64,000 bases of DNA, taken from positions 1 to 64,000 of the forward strand of contig CALYQL010000001.1 of the NCBI GenBank assembly GCA_945285915.1, read 5' to 3'. The position numbers were made by a program, and so were the translations under genes. Below, one piece after another: positions 58,881 to 64,000 of the stretch. How positions within the stretch are numbered: position 1 is the first letter of the stretch; the number at the start of each line of letters is the position of its first letter. This DNA is from an uncultured Bartonella sp. (GTDB taxonomy: Bacteria; Pseudomonadota; Alphaproteobacteria; Rhizobiales; Rhizobiaceae). The notes under the pieces are model-generated. The model was not told the origin of the DNA. It did no database searches and saw only the letters and a program-made list of their open reading frames with translations.

Positions 58881-59097
58881 TTCTTCCTACCGCTAACTTT
58901 ACGCAATAAATTGAATTGCTGCTTTGTAACCTATTGCCACCGAGGCGGCAAGACTTGGTAAAAGGTTCAATTTCAATGATGTTTTACGAATATATCCAAC
59001 TTTAATAAGAAATTTGAAGTGCAACCATATATTTCAAAGAAACTTATACTTTTTAAAGCATGAATTTTGGCAACAAAACTGGCATTACATCAATAAA

Positions 59098-59694
59098 TTA
59101 TCGACAAAAGCAGCCTTCTATATGCTCATTAACTATTCCGACAGACTGCATAAAAGCATGACAGGTTGTAGGTCCAACAAAGCTCCAACCCCGTTTTTTT
59201 AAATCTTTCGATAGTCTTGTCGATGCGGCAGATATAGGGTTTGCTTTCAGTGTCGCATAATCATAGCATTGGAATAATTCAGACACTGGTGGTTTAAAGG
59301 ACCAGAAATAATCAGATAAACTTCCTTCACTATTTACCAATTCAATGGCTCTCAGAGCATTGTTTACCACCGAACAAATTTTGCCTTTATGGCGTACAAT
59401 CCCTGCATCTGCCACAAGGTCAGCAATTTTTGCTTCATCATAGCGAGCAATTTTTTTGTAATCAAATTTGTCAAAAGCCGCACGAAAGTTTTCTCTTTTG
59501 CGTAAAATTGTTATCCACGACAATCCTGATTGAAATCCCTCAAGACAGATTTTTTCAAATAATTTATTATCATCATAAATTGGCTTTCCCCATTCATTAT
59601 CATGATAATTGCAATAGAGAGGATCACTTCCCGGCCAATAACACCTAACCTTGCTATCCTCCCCTAAAATAAGTCCATCCGCTAATTTGCTCAA
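59098..59694 (-). CDS. tag: DNA-3-methyladenine glycosylase I
   Basis: This 198-residue base-excision repair enzyme has the Tag family sequence [44 protein letters not shown]. It ends [29 protein letters not shown]. The frame starts with TTG at 59694, overlapping the xseA stop (TTGA). AGGGGG lies 8 nt upstream and no ATG fits. It is coupled to xseA, another DNA-repair gene. Confidence 0.94.
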   Translation of the reverse strand: MSKLADGLILGEDSKVRCYWPGSDPLYCNYHDNEWGKPIYDDNKLFEKICLEGFQSGLSWITILRKRENFRAAFDKFDYKKIARYDEAKIADLVADAGIVRHKGKICSVVNNALRAIELVNSEGSLSDYFWSFKPPVSELFQCYDYATLKANPISAASTRLSKDLKKRGWSFVGPTTCHAFMQSVGIVNEHIEGCFCR

Positions 59695-61262
59695 AATAAA
59701 TCCCCCTGTTGTCCTGTATCTGGTGTCCGTCTTTTGTTTTTCTTGGTTTGTCTGGTTCCTTGGTGAGATGTTGTTGCATCAACAATATCATCAGCAAACT
59801 TTATTTTTATCTGCCCATTCTCCGGTAACTGGTTCGCCCGTTTCACGGGAGTTTTATTGTCGTCTAATACTAGCGCAAACCCTCTTTCCAATATCTTTGT
59901 ATAGGACACAGAGTTCAACAGTCGTTTTGACGTCATAAGGCGTTGTTCGTTTTTTTCCACCAGTTGCAAAAAGGCGTTTCTTAAACGCGCATGATAAAAT
60001 CTGTTTGCTTCTTTATGCTGATCTATCGCATTTATAATCAGACGAGGGCTAAGATTTTTTTGCAACGCTTCCAAATATTGGCGCCGTTTATCGGTCACGG
60101 CGGCAAAAGCTTGAACAAATCGCTGCGTGATATGCAGCTTTCTTTGCGCATAACGTTCAGTTAAATTAATGATCAGATGCGGCGACAAACTTCTAGTCAA
60201 AACATTAAACATTTGCCGTTTTCGGTCATTATTGACAATTAATGCCCGTTCTAAGCGGCTAGCAACATCATCAAAATGCCGACGCGGCAATGCAAGCAAC
60301 TGATCAATAGTCGGCAATACACGGCTGATACCCAGTAACTTTTGCCGCCTGAAATCAAACTGTCGCGAAAGACCACTACGCAATCGCGCGTGTAAAGATG
60401 CAAGCTCTGCTTGCAAATCTGCGTTTACAGGCACAGCCATTTCTGCTGCACCCGTTGGCGTTGGCGCCCTAACATCTGCCGCATAGTCAACAAGTGTCCA
60501 ATCTGTTTCATGGCCAACAGCAGAGATAACAGGTATATAGGAATGAGCCACTGCCCTTACGACTTCTTCGTCGTTAAAGCCCCACAAATCCTCTAAGCTT
60601 CCACCACCACGTGCCACAATGATTAGATCAGGTTTGGGAATACCATCTGTGTCACTTATCGCGTTAAAGCCTCTTACTGCCGCTGCTACCTCTTCCCCAC
60701 ATGTTTCGCCCTGCACACGCACTGGCCAAACAATAATATGAAGCGGAAAACGATCAGAAATACGATTGATAATATCGCGAATAACGGCACCTGTCGGCGA
60801 TGTTACAACGCCTATCACACGCGGCATAAAAGGTATAAGTTGTTTATTAGCTTCGTCGAATAAACCTTCAGCCGATAATTTTTTCTTGCGTGCTTCCAAC
60901 AAAGCCATCAAGGCACCAGCGCCTGCTGGTTCAATATTTTCAATAACAATCTGATATTTGGACGTTCCAGGATAGGTTGTCAGTTTTCCGGTCGCGATAA
61001 CTTCCATGCCTTCTTCAGGAGGAAATTTTAACTTTGCCATTGTGCCACGCCAGATAACAGCTTCCAGTCTGGCCTTGTCATCTTTCAATGCAAAATATGC
61101 GTGCCCCGAAGCATGTGGCCCACGATATCCCGATATTTCTCCTCTTACACGCACGTGCCCGAAAGCGTCTTCCACTGTTCTTTTCAACGCTCCCGATATT
61201 TCCGATACAGTAAATTCTACCGCATTGGTCGCATTCGTCGTTTCAGTGAAAAAATCAGTCAT
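59691..61262 (-). CDS. xseA: Exodeoxyribonuclease VII large subunit
   Basis: This 523-residue catalytic subunit has the N-terminal OB fold ([37 protein letters not shown]). The nuclease core includes [31 protein letters not shown] and [23 protein letters not shown] coiled coil and basic tail follow. The C-terminal 20 residues are Lys/Gln-rich. The small subunit xseB is not in the window. Confidence 0.96.
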   Translation of the reverse strand: MTDFFTETTNATNAVEFTVSEISGALKRTVEDAFGHVRVRGEISGYRGPHASGHAYFALKDDKARLEAVIWRGTMAKLKFPPEEGMEVIATGKLTTYPGTSKYQIVIENIEPAGAGALMALLEARKKKLSAEGLFDEANKQLIPFMPRVIGVVTSPTGAVIRDIINRISDRFPLHIIVWPVRVQGETCGEEVAAAVRGFNAISDTDGIPKPDLIIVARGGGSLEDLWGFNDEEVVRAVAHSYIPVISAVGHETDWTLVDYAADVRAPTPTGAAEMAVPVNADLQAELASLHARLRSGLSRQFDFRRQKLLGISRVLPTIDQLLALPRRHFDDVASRLERALIVNNDRKRQMFNVLTRSLSPHLIINLTERYAQRKLHITQRFVQAFAAVTDKRRQYLEALQKNLSPRLIINAIDQHKEANRFYHARLRNAFLQLVEKNEQRLMTSKRLLNSVSYTKILERGFALVLDDNKTPVKRANQLPENGQIKIKFADDIVDATTSHQGTRQTKKNKRRTPDTGQQGDLF

Positions 61263-61441
61263 AGCAAATTATTCTGTCCTTTATTGCGGCTTAAGTTCCG
61301 TCCTTTATTACGACAGACACCTTGATGTTGCAGCCTTATCTATGCGCGTTTTTCTGGAACATAGCAAAACTTTTTACACGATATTTTATGGAACTATCTA
61401 GCGAATACAATGTTTTGTTTCAATAAATGAAGGAGAATAAA

Positions 61442-61573
61442 ATGGATAAGATGCCAGTTAACCACGAGCGTGTTTCTGCTACAGCCAAGAAAGTTACCCC
61501 TGTTTTAAAAGGGGGAAAATTGCAAGAGGAAGTTGAGAAACAGAAAAAAGGTACCAAATCACATAAAAAATAA
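61442..61573 (+). CDS. Small basic protein
   Basis: The 43-residue product is Lys-rich (MDKMPVNHERVSATAKKVTP, then a GGK and EEVEKQKK segment). It has no membrane helix. AAGGAGAA lies about 5 nt before the ATG, one of the best ribosome-binding sites in the window. It stands alone and its function is unknown. Translation is inferred from the site and uninterrupted frame. Confidence 0.55.
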   Translation: MDKMPVNHERVSATAKKVTPVLKGGKLQEEVEKQKKGTKSHKK

Positions 61574-61782
61574 TCTGAAACGCCTCATAACTGGTTTTAT
61601 CTTATGCGGTATGTTTCTTTTTAAGATAAATTGGGGAGAAAATTGGTTTTATTTTTTTTGAAATCTCGTTACCCATCTTTAAAGTATTTATATCGCCTAT
61701 CGGCCGCCAAACTTTGTTCCCATTGAATAGATAATATCTTTATCTTACTTTAAAGTGTCCTTTTGGAGTTTAGGAAACAAAT

Positions 61783-62049
61783 ATGTCAAAACCAGTTAAT
61801 TCGTTGTTGGGTGATACGCCTGGTCATGTGATCGTTAGGCTTGTTGTCTTTTCGCTCATCGTTGGTGTTTTCATGACCATGTTGGGGTGGACACCAATGG
61901 ATGTGGTGTGGAAAATATATAATTTTTTCACCTCTCTATGGTCGATGGGCTTTTCTGCTTTTTCAAAACTATTTGATGTTATATTGGTTGGTGCTGCAAT
62001 CGTTGTTCCAGTATTTATCATCATGCGTATTCTAAGCTGGATCCGCTAA
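61783..62049 (+). CDS. DUF6460-type small membrane protein
   Basis: This 88-residue protein has two membrane segments: about residues 17-38 (VIVRLVVFSLIVGVFMTMLG) and 62-85 (LFDVILVGAAIVVPVFIIMRIL). A conserved-looking central WSMGFSAFSKLF lies between. This matches my memory of the rhizobial DUF6460 family. Function is unknown. GGAGTTTAGGA lies upstream of the ATG. Confidence 0.75.
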   Translation: MSKPVNSLLGDTPGHVIVRLVVFSLIVGVFMTMLGWTPMDVVWKIYNFFTSLWSMGFSAFSKLFDVILVGAAIVVPVFIIMRILSWIR

Positions 62050-62286
62050 AAATAGCTTTTATGGTAGCGTTAACCGCATATCTGAAGGTCAAGATGCATT
62101 AAACTGCAAGCAATGTGATCCGTTGAGATTTCAGTTAATATGTCTGGGGTGACGGACTTTGGAATATCAACTTCGCAAATTCCAGTGCATTGTTGAGAGC
62201 TTATCTAATTGACATATTGTATTACAATGCAAGCAAAACTAGAATTTTGAGACTGGCAAAATTCTCTATTGTTATCAGGTGATATC

Positions 62287-62739
62287 GTGCTCACACGTAG
62301 AAGTTTTTTCATAGCATCTGGCGCTTTATTGATAAGTGCCGCTGATATAAATCTGTCTTTGGCTGCTGATGAAGCAACAACATTGCTCAATGCTTTGCGT
62401 GCTGAAAATGGGCGTGGTCCTCTTGAGCCTGATAGTCAATTGGAAAAAATGGCGCAAGATCAAGCAAATCGCATGGCAGAAGCTGGAAAAGTTGCCCATA
62501 CGGTAAGTTTCGGCAATGATTTTGTGACCCGTTTACGGCGGTTCGGTATTCGTGGGGTTGCCGGTGAAAATCTTTGCGCTGGACGTTCCGATATTGCTGC
62601 GGCCTATAAAGTATGGATGAATTCTCCCGGACACCGTGAAAATATGCTTTATCCCAATTTTCATCGGTTTGGTTTAGCAAAAGCTACTTCAGCAAAGCGG
62701 CCGAGATATATCTATTGGGCTATCGAATTCCAACGTTAA
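62287..62739 (+). CDS. Secreted CAP-domain protein (SCP/PR-1 family), Tat-type signal
   Basis: This 150-residue protein starts with a twin-arginine signal (LTRRSFFIASGALLISAADINLSLAAD). The CAP domain follows: LLNALRAENGRGPLEPDSQLEKMAQDQANRMAEAGKVAHT, GENLCAGRSDIAAAYKVWMNSPGHRENMLYPNFHRFGLA. The CAP histidine and GHR/NML block are present. Such proteins are exported and poorly characterised. I chose GTG 62287, which has AGGTGAT upstream; a TTG at 62269 would spoil the signal start. Confidence 0.88.
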   Translation: MLTRRSFFIASGALLISAADINLSLAADEATTLLNALRAENGRGPLEPDSQLEKMAQDQANRMAEAGKVAHTVSFGNDFVTRLRRFGIRGVAGENLCAGRSDIAAAYKVWMNSPGHRENMLYPNFHRFGLAKATSAKRPRYIYWAIEFQR

Positions 62740-62842
62740 ACTAATCTTACACCTGTAAAGAGTTTTCAGCTCAAGTCATTTAGGTGCAGTAGTCTTGTGT
62801 GCCTATGGCAAAGCTTGCACTCTTTTATTTATATAAAAGCAG

Positions 62843-63628
62843 CTATTTTTTATATTTGATACGCTTCCACTTTCCACGTGTAAAAAGGTTAATGTAGCCA
62901 CCCCATATACCGATTTTTGCCCGTGAGCCGATTCGCTTGATTTCTCGATAATATGTTTGAAAAAATGTGCGTTTCTGTTTCTTATTGCTCTTTAATTTAA
63001 AACGCTCATCTTCCAAAGTACTCGCGAGATTGGCTTGTCTCACAATAGCCGGATCAATTTGCCATATGCTAAATTTTTCAAAAATATGAAATTTTGGGCT
63101 AAATATAAAATGGTCAAAAGGCACAGTGGCCTGTTCCATAAGGTCGACCAATTTTTTAGCTGCCGGTTTTGAAATAATATAGGCAGCAGCCATAATATGC
63201 CGGCTTCTTAGTGGTGCGACCGAATAATCATCTTGCAAAGCCACCGGTTTTCCTAGCCAAACCTTTTTGCCATGTGTTTCAATTTTTACAATCTCAGCTG
63301 AATATGGAATCCAACTATCATCAGACAAAAATTTCTTTGCGTCTGTTGAAAGCTCAACATCATCTTCAAATATAGCAGCATAATTGTCATCGCCTGATGC
63401 GATATATTGCAAAGCCAACTTATGGCTTAAAAAACACGCAATTTCACCACGTGTAAGTGGTTCATACCAAAGCCTTTGTTTTGTGAGATTAGCAATGCAG
63501 GCTTCATCCAGTGTTCTTCCATCAACTGCTGGAATTCGGGTAAACTGCAAATTAAAAGATGAAAAAATTCCGTCCAAGCGTTGTAATCGCTCTGGCGAAC
63601 GATCAAGGTTGATCACATATAATTTCAT
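62843..63628 (-). CDS. Family-25 glycosyltransferase (lipooligosaccharide type)
   Basis: This 261-residue enzyme begins MKLYVINLDRSPERLQRLDGIF and has the EDD metal motif in YAAIFEDDVELS. ACFLSHKLALQYIAS follows, the core of the LgtB/LpsA-like GT25 family. It probably adds a hexose to the lipopolysaccharide core; the exact sugar cannot be inferred. The C-terminus is strongly basic. ATG 63628 is preferred; the GTG at 63640 forms part of the ribosome-binding site. Confidence 0.88.
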   Translation of the reverse strand: MKLYVINLDRSPERLQRLDGIFSSFNLQFTRIPAVDGRTLDEACIANLTKQRLWYEPLTRGEIACFLSHKLALQYIASGDDNYAAIFEDDVELSTDAKKFLSDDSWIPYSAEIVKIETHGKKVWLGKPVALQDDYSVAPLRSRHIMAAAYIISKPAAKKLVDLMEQATVPFDHFIFSPKFHIFEKFSIWQIDPAIVRQANLASTLEDERFKLKSNKKQKRTFFQTYYREIKRIGSRAKIGIWGGYINLFTRGKWKRIKYKK

Positions 63629-63696
63629 AACTGTTCTCACCGCTCACTTGGCGAATTAAATTAGCTGTATTAGATAGGTTTTATAGCGAGCGATCA

Positions 63697-64000
63697 ATGT
63701 CTTTTACAACAAAAACCAATATTACCTTGTTACCAGACCATTTTAAAAACTGGTTTGCTAAAAAAGGCTGGCATTTACGCCCCCATCAATTGGCATTGTT
63801 AAAACGCACGCAAGCACAACAATCAACACTCCTTATAGCCCCAACAGGTGCGGGTAAAACACTTGCCGGTTTTTTGCCATCATTAATAGACATTCATGAC
63901 AAAAAAACGGCGCATAACCTTCATACTCTTTATATTTCTCCTTTAAAAGCATTAGCCGAAGACATCCATCGTAATCTCACAACACCTGTTGAAGAGATGG
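63697..64000 (+). CDS. Partial N-terminus of an Lhr-like ligase-associated DEXH-box helicase
   Basis: The open frame from ATG 63697 continues past the right edge. The visible 101 residues include WFAKKGWHLRPHQLALL, the Walker A motif APTGAGKTLAGFLPSL and motif Ia YISPLKALAEDIHRNL. This matches the start of superfamily-2 DEXH helicases of the ligase-associated DNA damage response group. In that system the helicase is encoded with an ATP-dependent DNA ligase and an MBL-fold exonuclease, which would lie beyond the window. Confidence 0.85.
   Translation, partial: MSFTTKTNITLLPDHFKNWFAKKGWHLRPHQLALLKRTQAQQSTLLIAPTGAGKTLAGFLPSLIDIHDKKTAHNLHTLYISPLKALAEDIHRNLTTPVEEM

Overview
The window reads as chromosomal DNA of a flagellated alphaproteobacterium of the Rhizobiales, closest in gene content and order to the Bartonellaceae/Brucellaceae. 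Three things support this: the rhizobial flagellar gene order (flgF-fliI-flgBC-fliE-flgAI-motE-flgH-fliL-fliP, with MotB/MotC/FliK and MotE), a TIGR01459-type HAD hydrolase next to ribF, and a hisS-hisZ-hisG operon. Base composition is AT-leaning. Histidine biosynthesis genes and a full motility locus argue against a strongly reduced pathogenic Bartonella. An environmental or insect-gut relative is my inference.

Region 1 (1-30705) is a nearly continuous flagellar locus. On the minus strand are a probable transglycosylase fragment, fliK, motC, motB, a FliH-like gene and fliF. A small lipoprotein gene and flagellin follow. The rod/ring/export operon runs from a DUF1217-type gene through flgF, fliI, a 306-aa unknown, flgB, flgC, a 62-aa ORF, fliE, flgG, flgA, flgI, motE, flgH, fliL and fliP. 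A divergent plus-strand operon carries motA, fliM, a 157-aa membrane protein, fliN, fliG, flhB and a 145-aa unknown. A last minus-strand operon carries flhA, fliR, a FliJ-like gene, a single-domain flgJ, a FlgN-like gene and a membrane-anchored unknown. No fliQ, flgD, flgE, flgK, flgL or chemotaxis genes are visible here.

Region 2 (31000-46900) is housekeeping: fdhD, a DUF442-type phosphatase, an FMN reductase, a MipA/OmpV outer-membrane protein, HAD hydrolase-ribF, glnD-murJ, trpS, a universal stress protein, an Nfu-type Fe-S scaffold and groES-groEL under a perfect CIRCE operator.

Region 3 (46953-51226) is the exceptional part: about 4.3 kb with one convincing gene, an XRE regulator at 50186-50626. 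It holds four copies, spaced about 500 bp, of a two-hairpin RNA-like element. The stems co-vary between copies while the apical loop UUGCGGGG is invariant. The XRE gene sits behind two consecutive intrinsic-terminator hairpins, and an upstream segment could act as antiterminator for the first. This resembles, in layout only, the Bartonella Brt-sRNA/HTH-regulator tandems; sequence identity was not tested.

Region 4 (51227-64000) is housekeeping again: fumC, pgm, a peroxiredoxin, two small genes, hisG-hisZ-hisS, tag, xseA, small membrane or basic proteins, a Tat-type CAP-domain protein, a family-25 glycosyltransferase and the start of an Lhr-like DEXH helicase cut by the window edge.
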